NCBI GenBank assembly: GCA_028023455.1
Contig: JAQFVV010013091.1
Span: forward strand, 62,001-126,000
DNA length: 64,000 bases
Direction: 5' to 3'
Origin: Epiperipatus broadwayi
Lineage: Eukaryota; Onychophora; Udeonychophora; Euonychophora; Peripatidae
In this document: positions 26,210 through 38,972 of the stretch, one piece after another
Position numbering within the stretch: position 1 is the stretch's first letter
Layout of the letters: every line of letters starts with the position of its first letter
Notes under the pieces: model-generated
What the model was told of the DNA's origin: nothing
What the model saw: only the letters and a program-made list of their open reading frames with translations
Database searches by the model: none
Position numbers and translations under genes: made by a program

Positions 26210-27840
26210 AACTTAAAGCAAAACAAGTAAATAATTTACTTGAGTCAAATGTCTAACAGAAAGATGATTTGATATATATATTTGAAGAAATTGTTTTCGT
26301 AATTCCTTTTAAAAAAATGACATTAGAAGAATATATAACTTAAATATTTTGTCTGAATTAAAAAGTAAAAAAAAAGTTGTTAAACTTTATGAAAGAATTA
26401 AGCAACAGGATTCTATATACTTTCAATATTGAATTAATTATGAAAAAAATATAATATTATTGTAACAAGCTGAAATAGATAAAAGTCAGTGTGCGTATAT
26501 ATATGCACACTCATATATGTAAAATTTTAATACTTTTTTTTATTAAATGTCAATTCATTTATTGAATATTAATTGTATATTATAAATCACGTGTCTGTGC
26601 ACACATATATGTAAACCATAGTAATAACTTGAATTGTATATTGTAATTTTGTAAATCATAAATATAATTTTTTTTATCGTATAGTAATCAAAATCAGAAG
26701 GCTTAATTAATATGGGAAGAGCCACAATACCATTTGTTTTTATTGTTATTAATAAACTTATTTAATTGTTAAAAATAGTTTCCATCTCTTGGTCACATAC
26801 AGTAATAGAGCTTGTGTTCTCTGAGCTAGATTCGAGCATGGGATGAATATATGAATGGGGATGTGTATTTAATGTTTTTGGGCATCCAGAGATGATCAAT
26901 CATCATCCTGGTTGGTGCAAAAGAGAATACTCTTTAAAGCCCATGCACTATAGTTTATTTTTAATTTAGTCTTATTAGAAGTTAAGTTTATAGTTGGCCA
27001 GTACAAGTGGCCTGAGCATTGATGATGATCAGCATGTTTTTATGTCCCAGCATTATTGTTTAGATTTTTCTACTTATGTATTCTGATGGATGGACACTAA
27101 GTTGGTGCATCCAAGTTATGTTTAAATAATTGCCCAAATTGGAAAAGGCTCAATAGTTAGCCTGGTCTACAGAAGACCCATTTCCAATCCAGTCACAAGA
27201 TTGACTGTTGATATATTGTATTGATTTATTTTATTCCCATCAATGATAATGATGGATGGTTATTTCTCTCGAGTATTTACATGCACTTATTTTTTTTACA
27301 TTATAATGCTGGTTGATGGATAATTATATTTGTAGTTGCTTTTAGTTGATGGCTGATCTCTCAATATTGTCAGAGATTCTCTAATCTCATGCTCTTATAA
27401 AATACTATATTACATATATATATACTTTTGTAAATAATTTGTAAATTAATGATTTACTTTATTTGGGATTGATGATGTTTTCCCATTACCCAGTTTAATA
27501 TTTTTTCCACTTTGATACCTCCCCCTATCCCATTACAATATAGATACTAGGCCTTAGTTTCTTATAATTACTAATTAATATTCCCCTAACAATATATTTA
27601 TGGACATCAGCATTTTCAGACTCCAAACACCAATCCTATGCTTACATAAAAATTATACTGAATGATTAATGAAAGTAATAATAGAATATTAATGAATGCC
27701 CAGCCATTAGCTAGCTCACTCAGGGTGGGTAGTATTTAAACTGACAGAGATGTGTTAATTTAAGGTAGTTTACATTAAATTATTTAACAAAAAGCATACA
27801 TACATTTTAACTAAATAAGTAACTAAAATAAAAAAAGCAA
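26210..27840. other. AT-rich sequence with a possible repeat patch
   Basis: No gene. Around 26985-27040, TATAGTTGGCC...GAGCATTGATGATGA resembles the reverse complement of 43670-43715 next to the LINE at 43 kb, so a small shared repeat may be present. The rest is unremarkable. Confidence 0.35.
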
Positions 27841-27854
27841 TAATGATGCTCAAT

Positions 27855-27980
27855 TGTTTAATAAAAATATAAGCATATATATATATATATATATATATTT
27901 GACAGTAAGAAATTGTTTAATAAAAATATAAGCATATATATATATATATATATATATTTGACAGTAAGAAATTGTTATTT
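27855..27980. repeat. Tandem duplication with TA runs
   Basis: AATTGTTTAATAAAAATATA, a TA run and TTTGACAGTAAG occur twice, about 65-70 bp apart, at the left end of repeat copy B. This probably arose by slippage on the TA runs. Confidence 0.8.
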
Positions 27981-29125
27981 ATTACAGAGATTAAATATTT
28001 TATCTTTAATATTATTTATATGACTTCATTTAAAAAAATTATAAACTATAAATATAAGATTGATAATTTGCATGATTATAAATTTGAAATAACATATATA
28101 TTACCTTTGTGTCTCTGGGGAAATTAGATCATTCATATTCATGAAGAAAGTAAGCTTATTTAATAAATACTTTGTTCATATAGAGATTGTCTAGAAAGAA
28201 TGTCATTGCCTTTAAAACTTCTGATGAAACAATGATGAATCAGAATACTTGACAAGCTGAATGTGTAAGAATGTGGATTTTCAGCTTTGAATGGTGATAG
28301 GATCATATAGTATTTTTTGTTTCATTCATGGAGTGGTCAGATAAAAGTCCATCACATTTAAGACTGTACCCCAACATACTCATATTATCTGGTGGATATA
28401 TTTTCTTCCAATATTATGTCAATTATCCTGAATATTAATTAATATACAGTTGTTAACAGATCAGCACAAAAATTCCTTCTGGTCTCCTGATTTTTTTATT
28501 TATACTTTTTTTTTCTAGAAAGTTCTATCTCCTTTTTTGAAGCAATACTTCTTCAAAATGTTTGATATTTTTACTCCATTGGTCCAAAACCCAGCTGTCT
28601 CAGATTCACTTCTTTTGTCTTCTTCCTTTTTTTTTTTTTTTTTACAAAGAAAACCTTTTAGCAAGTTTTTTTATCTTAATATTTCATTAGAAACTTTTAA
28701 AAATAACTTTATGCAGTCAAGCATTGGTGGCCTGGTGGTTAGCATAGCTGTCTTCCAAGCAGCTGGCCCAGGTTCTTTTTTCAGTCAATGCATTTGACAC
28801 AGGAAAAAAAAAACTTTATACAATACATATGGTAAAAGTATTCTGTAGATAACATTTGTTTCATTATACACAAAAAATATATACATTATAGTTTTCCACA
28901 AAATCCTTTTTTTACATTTTATTATATACTAACATATATATACATACATACTTCATTAAAACAAATAAGGACAAAACCCATCTCTTAAGCCTATCTTAGC
29001 TAATTTATTTAGTCATTTTGACTCAATCAAATATATACATTTGATTACCACATCTGCATATATGTGTCACTATCTAGAATTCCTTCAACTTGTAACAGGG
29101 TTCAATCCTGGTTCCTGTTACAATA
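27880..29125 (+). repeat. Unclassified interspersed repeat, copy B
   Basis: Paralogue of 17633-19018, with the same ends and the same terminal hairpin (29090-29123). It lacks the two tandem duplications of copy A but has a SINE inserted at 28713-28811. No protein is encoded. Confidence 0.72.
28713..28819 (+). mobile_element. Short tRNA-derived SINE, copy 2, nested in copy B
   Basis: The insert starts GCAGTCAAGCATTGGTGGCC and ends CATTTGACACAGG plus a poly(A) run. An A box (TGGCCTGGTGG) and the remains of a B box (GGTTC) are visible. Target duplications AACTTTAT flank it at 28705-28712 and 28812-28819. The unoccupied site is preserved in the paralogous repeat at about 18655-18680, which confirms the boundaries. 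Start and end match the 49.7-kb copy (AAGCATTGGTGG... ATGACACATG). Confidence 0.88.
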
Positions 29126-29129
29126 TAAA

Positions 29130-29600
29130 AAATATATAACACTAAATTTAAATATAACTATAGATTATACATGTATATTCTTGTGTTTATATATATTAAT
29201 AAGCAACTATTAGTTTAATTACATCTCTTTTCTTATTTTTTTAATATTCTCTAATTATTACTATTTCTTATGAATTAAATCAATATAAAGTTGTAATGTT
29301 ATCCCCAAATTAATAAAATACTTAAGATTTTATATTTATCTTTGTTCAACATTGAGACATTATTAAAACTAAATTCTTTTTATTTTTAAATAATATTTAA
29401 TATCTACTATTTTCTTATTTAAGATTCTATTGTTAACATTTTTTGTTTATATTTACCTTTTATATTAAAAAAGAGGTAGTAGTATTAAACAATTCAAAAC
29501 AAAACAACACTCTCCATATAGTAGTATGAGATAGTGATCATGTGAGGTAGTAGTATGAATACTGAACCCGACTGTCTGATGGCACACTTTTTCACCAAAT
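29130..29600. other. AT-rich sequence, no gene seen
   Basis: No coding signal. A short repeat of GTAGTAGTAT occurs near 29475-29555. Confidence 0.4.
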
Positions 29601-29609
29601 TCATATCAA

Positions 29610-30689
<1,080 letters not shown>

Positions 30690-32695
30690 ATATTTCAACA
30701 ATATACTTTATTGGGTGCATGTGGTATCACCAGAAAAGTACACTGATAAAATAGATTTACAGATTGTACACAAGTTCATTTGTATATTTACAATCAAATG
30801 CATAGTCTTTGTTTATAGTTTTGCAATCTGAAGCTCTGTTATAGCCTTGATCTTTGCCTGATCAGGGACCAAGTTGCTGCATATATGTCTGGGGATGTGA
30901 TCAATTTGTCCCTATTTTGTATCTGCATTAGCTTGTTTTGAAATATTGAAGGGTGTCATCTAGTATTTTTCCCAATTAGAAATTTGCACCTGATGCACCA
31001 CAGAGTATACAGTAGAAATGTTGCTGCTCTAATGGTGGGTATTGATTTTCCCTTGTAAGCCTCCATTAATTGTTCTATCCTGGTATTATTTTTCCTATAT
31101 ATATTACATATTATGTCTCTTATTTGATTAGTCCTCTACAGTGGTTCATTATGTTCTTCCATGTTTCTTCTGTTTCATGACATAATCCACAGAAAGGATC
31201 AATAGATATGTACATCCTTCTGTGGAATAGAAAATTGGTAATGGGTAGTGCATCCAGGTTCATTTTCAGAACAAAATCAAAAAATTTTGGTTCCAGTTTC
31301 CATTTTTTATATTCTTTTATCATTTTCTTGTTGGTTATTCCTATTATTGGTGTTGTGTTATTTTCTCCATTGTTGTTTGTGTGTATTAGATTGTATATTT
31401 CCCAGTATTTGTATTTTTGTATGTATTGATCTTGGATTTTCTTTTCTATTTTACATTGGTATATCATTAGTTCAATATATGAACCCTTGGGTGGTGGTCT
31501 GTATGTGGGGGTTATTTGTATTAGAGGTTTCAGTTTGGGAAATTGATTGATTGTTGTGATTATTACATTTCTAAGTTTTTGCATGTGAAAGATGGTGATA
31601 TCTTGTAGGCCCAGTCCACCTATATCTGTTGGTCTTCTAAGATTTTTTATGGAAATGGCGACTGTTTTTCTGGACCAAATAAGTTGATTGCACATTGAGT
31701 TTATCTTGGATTTGAATGCATTGGAAAAAGAAATTATTGGTATATAATATGCTATTTTAGTTGTGATTAATCTATTAATCAATTGTATTTTTGAATGTAT
31801 TGATAGATATGCTTTTGCTAGGGATTTTGTAATGTTTTCAATTTCTTCTTTCAGCTTGTTCTGTATGTAGCATCTCATTCCCGTGGCTCCCATATAAAAT
31901 GGAAACCCCAGGAATGGGCTTGGCTTTTCCTTGTATGTGGATTCGCACTGCTTTCCTGTGTATATGGACCAGGCTGATGTTTTTGTTGTATTAATTTTAA
32001 GCCCATATTCTATTGAATAATTACCAATTATCTTTTGTAGCTTAGGTATCTATTTTTTGGAAAGCAGGAAGACCGTGATATCATCCATGTAAGCTAGGGA
32101 TGTCACTTGTTGCACTGTTGCTGGTATGTTGATCCTCTCAAATGTTTGATTGATTTTCTCAATGAGAAGGTTAATGTAGAAGGTAAACAGCAATGCACTA
32201 AGGGGGGACCCTTGTGATAGTGATTGAGTGGGGACAAAAGATGGTGAGTTTCTTCCATTAACCGTGATATGTATTTCATGGTTCAATAAGAGATTTGCTG
32301 TTATATATAATAGCCTCCTAAGAATGTCTGTCTGTTTGAGCATCTGCAATAGGACTGGAATTTTAACTGAGTCAAATGCCAATGCTATATCCATTTGCAC
32401 CACCACTGGACTATACTTGTTTTTTTCTTGGATAGTTATCATTATAGCTTTAAATAGGAAGGCTACCTGTAGCATTGATGAAGCTTTTTTTGCAAATTGT
32501 GTTTTTGAGATGATGGGTTGTAGGTATGGCTCTAGCATGTCTTTTATTATCTTTTCTAGAATTTTTATTGGTAGAGGGCACATTGAGATGGGTCTTAATT
32601 CATCTAGGGTGGGAGTACTTGTCTTTTTGTTGTTGTATGGAACTATTGCAATGGGATAGACCCCCTGCATTTGTATAACCTCTTGGGTTATGAGT
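30690..32695 (-). pseudogene. L1/Tx1-like LINE ORF2: reverse transcriptase to 3' end
   Basis: The minus strand encodes the RT from just before ELRPISMCPLPIK through QMDIALAFDSV, SQGSPLSALLFTFYI and SLAYMDDITVF (YMDD where most LINEs have YADD). It continues into the thumb (FLGFPFYMGATG; RRPTDIGGLGLQDITI) and a C-terminal zinc knuckle (CGLCHETEE...HC). A nonsense TAG at 32050 interrupts one continuous frame, and a one-base shift near 31140 precedes the C-terminal extension that ends near 30840. A 3' UTR with AATAAA follows. IGGLGL and the knuckle point to the L1/Tx1 group. It is related to the copy at 39-43.6 kb. 5'-truncated and inverted at its start (next entry), so not active. Confidence 0.92.
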
Positions 32696-33102
32696 GGCCA
32701 AGGTTTCCTGCCAGCAGATGCAATATCATTTCACAATGGCCGTTTTGCATTTTTAATTGATCTATGTTTTTATTCACCAGTATTGCATCATTTCATCAAG
32801 ATTAAACTTACCCCAACAACCTTTTCTGAACACTCTGGGCAAATGATCACAATAAGCATGAATAATATACAGACATCCACACTTCCACTCACAAGAACAA
32901 TCAGAATCTTACTACCTGCAACTACAACTGAATTTCTGTTTTCAGAATCCTATATAATGTTAAACAAAATTCAACCAATGAATCTAGACCCTATACAACA
33001 GTATCAAGCATTTCATAAACATACTATCATTTAACATCAACCACTTGGTTAGAAACCAGCCACTGCCATCAAAAATCTTAGAATATACTGAACAACTCCA
33101 CA

Positions 33103-33103
<1 letters not shown>
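32685..33103 (+). pseudogene. Inverted 5' part of the same LINE: endonuclease C-terminus
   Basis: A 114-codon plus-strand frame starts MSGQGFLPADAISF and contains FAFLIDLCFYSPVLHH and FSEHSGQMI. It aligns with the minus-strand endonuclease of the 43-kb LINE (MSGEGFFSPNAFSF, SLIDLIYYTPDLHF, LSDHFGII) and with its linker. It points opposite to the adjoining RT. The inner end is the upstream-most part (endonuclease), and the outer end is the linker, as twin priming predicts. The catalytic SDH motif reads SEH here. Confidence 0.88.
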
Positions 33104-33268
<165 letters not shown>

Positions 33269-33269
33269 G

Positions 33270-36170
33270 GTGTGGCCTTTTGAATCAACTCTTAAACACT
33301 TCTTTTTTTTTGGTATAATAAAATATTACCTACTACTTTAACTGTTAATGAAACTTATCAAATATTACCTACCTACTTTATAATCATGTGAACAACAAAA
33401 ACAACAACAACAAGTTTCCCCATAAAATAATTTATTGAATCAAAATTAAACCGATTATAGAGTTTTTAATCTTCATCACTAATTCTGTCAGAATGCATTT
33501 ATTGATTGTATTTGTTTAATCAGCCCTGTGAATTTATTTGATTGCTAAGTGTATAATTTTTAGTTTAATTTTTTAACAATAGTATATTATTTCTATGTTT
33601 TTAATTTTTCTTTATTAATTTTGATTTTTTATGAAATGTATAAAATCTACCGATTATTTTTTTTATTTGCTTAATTTGTTTTTTGTTGACATGTAGTTAA
33701 TGGAGCCATCTTGCATAGTTTATATTACTACCTATTATATTTTTTTAACATTTAAAATTGATATTTTTTAATTCTGAAGAATACGTGGTTACATACAACT
33801 ATATATACATAAGTATATTATAAAATAGTATATGCTGCATTTCAGAAAAAAACTATTGCTTAAATAGAAGATAGAAGAAAGGTATTCTCGCATACATACT
33901 ATTATTTCTAAACACAACAAGATACTATTATTAAAATTTGTTTTTAATCTATTATTTTCCTATTGTAAAAGTGACTCATTAATCAAATAATGATCTTTTT
34001 TTTATTATAAATTTTTAAATATTTGATTATTTCAGGTATATTCTACCAAGTTTCTTTCATGTTTAGATACAAATGCTTTAACAATTTGTTCTAAATTATA
34101 TTTAAAAAAAACAATTTATTTTATTTATAATATTAGTTTAAACCCTTATATTTTAATTAAACTACAGGATTATAGAAAGAAAGTTAACATAGGCAGAAAT
34201 AAATACCCTGTCCCCAGAATTACTTGATTTTAATTTATAGTTGTTTTTTGTTTTTTTACAATCGTTATATTTGTTTTAAAAGCATATATTTTTAATTTGA
34301 CATTTTAAATATTTCAAGGCCAGAAAGAAAACATTGCTTTTACAATATACCCACAATGCACTTAAACTAATTATTGTAACAATATTCATATCGTTGCATA
34401 AATTATTTTTATTTACTGTAATTTTACATTAAACAAACGCCACATTCAATACTACTGTTCTACACTAATTTCTCCTCTTCTTAGTAAATATTTCTACATG
34501 GATTTAAGACCTATTTTCATATCAATGTTTATTGTATTGTATTATAACTTCTAATTTACAATTACAATATGTCATTATAGTTTCTAAAACTAATATTATT
34601 TTAATTAGTAATTGGAAGATACTCTGTTCTTGGAAATGCATTTTGATTAATCTTCTGGTGATTAAAAATGAGTCACTGTCTCCTGCGATGGTTTAAATAG
34701 ATTTGTACAATTGAATATTTGATTATAATATCAGGCACACAATAGATTCAAGCCCTGATTTGGGCATGGTCTGTGAAAGTTGGTGTCATATAATGTACAC
34801 TCTAAACTTAAGTGATTCACTTAAGTTTTTTTAAACTCTTATAGGCGGGCGAGTGCGTGGAAATTTATATTTAAGAAATAGCGCATTATCAGAGATTGAC
34901 TTCCGTTTGAATAATATATATTTATTGTTAATGTAATGAAGGTTTGAATAATCGTTACACTCACTTTCTAAATTATTATTTATATCTATTATTAAATTAC
35001 TAATTAAATATGGCTTAATTAGTAAAAGCACTCTTCCAGACTCAATTCAATTGTATTTTTATTTTATTAATGATTCTGTGATTTTCCGATCTCATACGTT
35101 TGAGTTTCAGTTTACTAATTGGAAAATATAACCAATATTACATATATGTGCTTGCTTATTAGTTGTCTTTTTATGTGAATGCCTTGAGATATTCACGAGA
35201 AAATCTTATAACTTTAAAAAAAATTAAAAACTTTTTAAAATTATTATGGACATAACTTTATTTTGGTTACATTTAAAAAACAATTATTCAAAAATATGAC
35301 TTTTTCTATAATCTTTGTATTGTCAATTTCTGAAATTGGAACTTTAAATTATTTTACTATTGCATAATTTGACAAACAAATTTTGTATTTATGTTGCCTA
35401 TTATTTCTGCACACATATATAAATTGGAAATCAATAATATGTAGTTAATGCGTATGCACTCATATACCATCTTTCATAGTAATATATTTATTTAGAAAGT
35501 TATATGCTGTATTAAAGTAAATGTCGATATCAACTTGCGACTGGCTTTATTTATAGGCAAATTTCATAGATAATTTGCTTCCGATGATGTTTTAATATGA
35601 ACGAATAGTAATTAATAATTATTTCTTTTATTCATTAAAGAAAATGTTAAAAAGAACTACTTAAAATCTATTTATGATAATCATTTTTATTTCATTGCTA
35701 TATTTTTTATTATAATAATTCTGCTCTATTAAAATAAATAAATAAATAATTACTCAGTTCCTGGAGACGGTAAAGTATCGTTTAAGTACCAAGATAAAAA
35801 CTAAGCTTAAGAGTTTCAATCATTTGATCTGATATTTTTTTAAATCGTCTTCTGCTGAGTATTTATCCAGAAATCTTTAGACATAGAACAAAAATATATA
35901 TTAAATTTTAAGATTTATAAGTGTGTATATACTTTCGTTAGAATTCAACATTAAATGTTGTATGTCATAAATTGATATAACCAATCTTAGATATGACGCG
36001 ATTTTCATTCTTATCTCACGGTTCCGAATGTCAATCAAAAATTAAAAAAAAATTATACGTTTCTAGCAAATGATATTTGTAGAAAGGTAAACCGATTAAA
36101 TGAGGTTATCAAAAGAAACATTTATTACGATAAAAATGATTTCATGATTTTTAATCAACTTCTGTTTATT
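33270..36170. other. AT-rich sequence, no gene seen
   Basis: No element motif recognised. A CpG-containing patch near 34840-34865 (GCGGGCGAGTGCGTGG) stands out, but the 66-codon minus frame over it gives no recognisable product. A possible donor GACG|GTAAAG lies at about 35770 without a convincing exon. Confidence 0.4.
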
Positions 36171-36174
36171 CAAG

Positions 36175-36325
36175 GGAATCTTGGCATTGTAAAGGATTAG
36201 TGGAAGTATGCGATTACTAGTGAGAATTTACCTTTATTGTCTGATAGCTGTAATGACAAAAGCTAAAACACTTCTAGAAAAAAAGGTAGATCAGCAAGCA
36301 GAGTTTATAATACCAAAGATAATAG
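36175..36325 (+). CDS. Candidate secreted-peptide gene, first coding exon
   Basis: After a pyrimidine-leaning stretch ending CAAG (36171-36174), an ATG at 36208 opens a frame beginning MRLLVRIYLYCLIAV, then MTKA and KTLLEKKVDQQAEF. Basic residues, a hydrophobic core and a small residue before KT make a good signal peptide with cleavage near residue 19. The frame runs to ATAG|GTAAAA, a plausible 5' splice site, leaving phase 1. The ATG would then sit in the second exon of the transcript, behind a 5' UTR intron. I recognise no family. The exon model is inference from signals only; the coding part is about 39 codons. Confidence 0.4.
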
Positions 36326-37385
36326 GTAAAATTAATTTTTAATATATATTTCTATTATCTATTTTTATTGTATATAAATATCATGATAACCTAATGTTAG
36401 CACTTAACCAACTAGTGTTGCAGAACCTAAATTACTGGCAAAAATAAAAATGGGCTACTTTTCGTTTGCCAATTTAATCTTACAAATAGACAACAATTCA
36501 AACTAACAGAAGGAAAGTGGTTCATTTTTTTTTTTTTTTTTGCTTGGTGGCAATTTGTGTTTTATAATGCCGATAGTTGCCACTTAATTGCCTACTTAGT
36601 AATTTTTTTTATAATAAATGCCAATTAGTGTTAAACATATATATATATATATGATAAATGCTACTACAAGAGAAGGCATTCAAATCATTTTTATTTACTT
36701 AAAAGTTCTCATAGAAAAGTTGAAGAAAAATCATAACTCTGCAGTGTGGAACTGCCTTGAAAGAAAACTCAAGTTTATTTGAAATTCGTAAAAAATTTCA
36801 AAATTATTAATTTAATCCTTGATTCAAACCTTTAATTGTAGACATGGCAGATAAAATGCAGTATTCAGTCTGTCAGATAGATTCTTCATATATATATAAA
36901 TTATATTTTTTTTGTTCGTTTGTCTCTAATATTTTGTTACAGTATTCTCGATTTCTTTTAATTACATTTATAAAATTTGTAAAAAATTGTACATATATGA
37001 AGACAATATATGTTGATATTTTGTAAATAGAGAACTATTGCATCATAACGTTTAACCTACAACTAGTTGGTCATTGTTTATTTTAATATAATGGCATACT
37101 AATTTAATTATAATTATATCTGAATATGGACAACTAGATTTGACTAAAACCTTCTAATAAAATATATTTTCAGGTAAAATAAAATGTAAATTGCCTTCTT
37201 TTATAATTTTATAAATATATTTATACACGTGAAATATCCTTAAGATTTATGATGATAAATTATACAAATGATTTAGTATCAAACATTAATTATAAAATTC
37301 TAATAATTTTAATAAATATGTAACTTATTCAATGAAAAAATTCTAATTTTTACTAAGATGGGCTTTCTCATATTTATTTTTCCAG
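36326..37385 (+). other. Inferred phase-1 intron of the candidate gene
   Basis: GT at 36326 and AG at 37384-37385. The acceptor is good: CATATTTATTTTTCCAG, with a long pyrimidine stretch. An alternative acceptor, TTTAATTGTAG at 36841, leads into a frame of about 60 codons in the same phase (stop 37024-37026). That product is composition-biased and less convincing. Confidence 0.35.
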
Positions 37386-37574
37386 GGAGAAAGGAGAAAA
37401 TATACTTTCATATTAGACCTGTTGTGAATTATCACAACCATACTGGATTAGGATTATGTTTAAGATTAGGGTTGAGATCGAGTTTTATCACAGAAAGTCT
37501 AATACTAAAGTTCCAGGAGAAATATTGAATATAACATATCGATTATTAATAATATTTTTTTTCTTTTTAATAAA
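37386..37574 (+). CDS. Candidate secreted-peptide gene, terminal exon
   Basis: In the phase set by the first exon the reading is RKEKIYFHIRPVVNYHNH, then TGLGLCLRLGLRSSF, and a TGA at 37526-37528. The other two frames close early. AATAAA lies at 37569-37574, about 41 nt past the stop, suiting a last exon. The spliced product would be about 86 residues, basic and with only one cysteine outside the signal peptide. Alternative: chance frame in AT-rich DNA. The 106-codon frame at 37456-37776 overlaps it but has no start context and runs through poly-T, so I do not credit it. Confidence 0.38.
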
Positions 37575-38556
37575 AATATTTGGGGGAGGATCTTTGCACA
37601 TTCTTAATTTTTATTTGCTTTTTGTCATTGAATACCTTATTTTAATTCCACATATAGCAACCACATCAACATATATACTCAGATCATTTTCTCTCACAAT
37701 GCATCCTCACTCATCAAATCAGTTGGAAGTAACAAACTTCTGGATTTCTACGCTAGTGAGAATAGTTCAAAATTGAAATGCAGGCTATAATGTGTAAAAG
37801 TAATCTGAGATTTTATTCTGGTGGATAATTCCCATATCTGACTTTGAGAATAAAAGGCCCTGATAAAAATAAAAAAAATTAAAAACAATCATTTAATGAA
37901 GTAAATATTTTATGTAATTAATTTTAAAAAACGAAAGAAAATGAAAAAAAAAATTGTACATAAATTTTTTATTTATTTATGTATAATCAGTATCATCAAG
38001 AATTCTCTACTAAAAACACTTTATTATCAAATGAATTGATGTGGCTTTTATTCATTCAGTTACAATTTGTTAGAATTATATCTAATTATTATTAATAGAT
38101 AATTATTAATGAATGGAAATCTTTGATTTACCTCTCACCCATATATAAACCAATTGTTTTGTTTATATAAATGAAGTAAAACATTAAGCTTTATCCAGGA
38201 AGTCAGAATATCAGCCAATGATTGGATATGCTCAAATTTAAGAACAGAAAAAAATCTTAAAACATGAATCCATTCAAAACTTATACAAGCATTACATATT
38301 TGACTTAAAAACCTGATTATAAAATGTATTAAATATGTACATCAGAGTCCTCTTGACAAGCAACTATGTTGCGTGATTAATTATTATGAATAGTATATTT
38401 GATAATAGACACGGAATAAATTTTAAATTTCTTACAAAAAATTCACTTGTAAGTAAATCAAATAACACTTGATTATATCAAATAATTCAGACAATAAATC
38501 AATATTCAATTCAATCAATATGATTTCTTAACTGCTTACATATATGTATATATATA
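37575..38556. other. AT-rich sequence, no gene seen
   Basis: Nothing supported apart from simple A/T runs. Confidence 0.4.
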
Positions 38557-38557
38557 T

Positions 38558-38949
38558 TGTAATGATATGAACGATATGGGAGAATATTGAGAAATGGGAA
38601 AAATCATCAACATTGTCATTTATCAACAGTCATCATAAAAATATACAAGAGAATAAATATAAGAAATAATAATCAGCACTAAAAGAACAATAAGTAGTCA
38701 TAACAATGATACTTGTAGGCTGCATCACTAGCATTAAACAAGATCAATATATATATATTGTAATGACATGAACGATATGGGAGAATATTGAGAAATGGGA
38801 AAAATCATCAACATTGTCATTTATCAACAGTCATCATAAAAATATACAAGAGAATAAATATAAGAAATAATAATCAGCACTAAAAGAACAATAAGTAGTC
38901 ATAACAATGATACTTGTAGGCTGCATCACTAGCATTAAACAATATCAAT
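38558..38949. repeat. 201-bp near-identical tandem duplication
   Basis: TGTAATGATATGAACGATAT at 38558 recurs as TGTAATGACATGAACGATAT at 38759. The following ~190 bp are almost identical. The junction lies in a TATATAT run, suggesting slippage or unequal exchange. Low divergence indicates a recent event. Confidence 0.95.
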
Positions 38950-38972
38950 CAAATAAACAATTACCAGTCATC

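Noticed and set aside
31208-31550. Plus-strand frames opposite the LINE RT
   Set aside because: Shadows of the minus-strand RT frame.
34831-35031. Minus-strand 66-codon frame over a CpG-rich patch
   Set aside because: No recognised motif or splice context; the CpG patch is too short for a promoter island.
36844-37026. 60-codon frame as the second exon of the candidate gene
   Set aside because: In phase and with a usable acceptor, but its composition is that of random AT-rich DNA and no polyadenylation signal is close. Kept only as an alternative.
37456-37776. 106-codon plus frame
   Set aside because: Runs through poly-T and low-complexity sequence, and its upstream part is closed by a stop. 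The competing frame fits the splice phase better.
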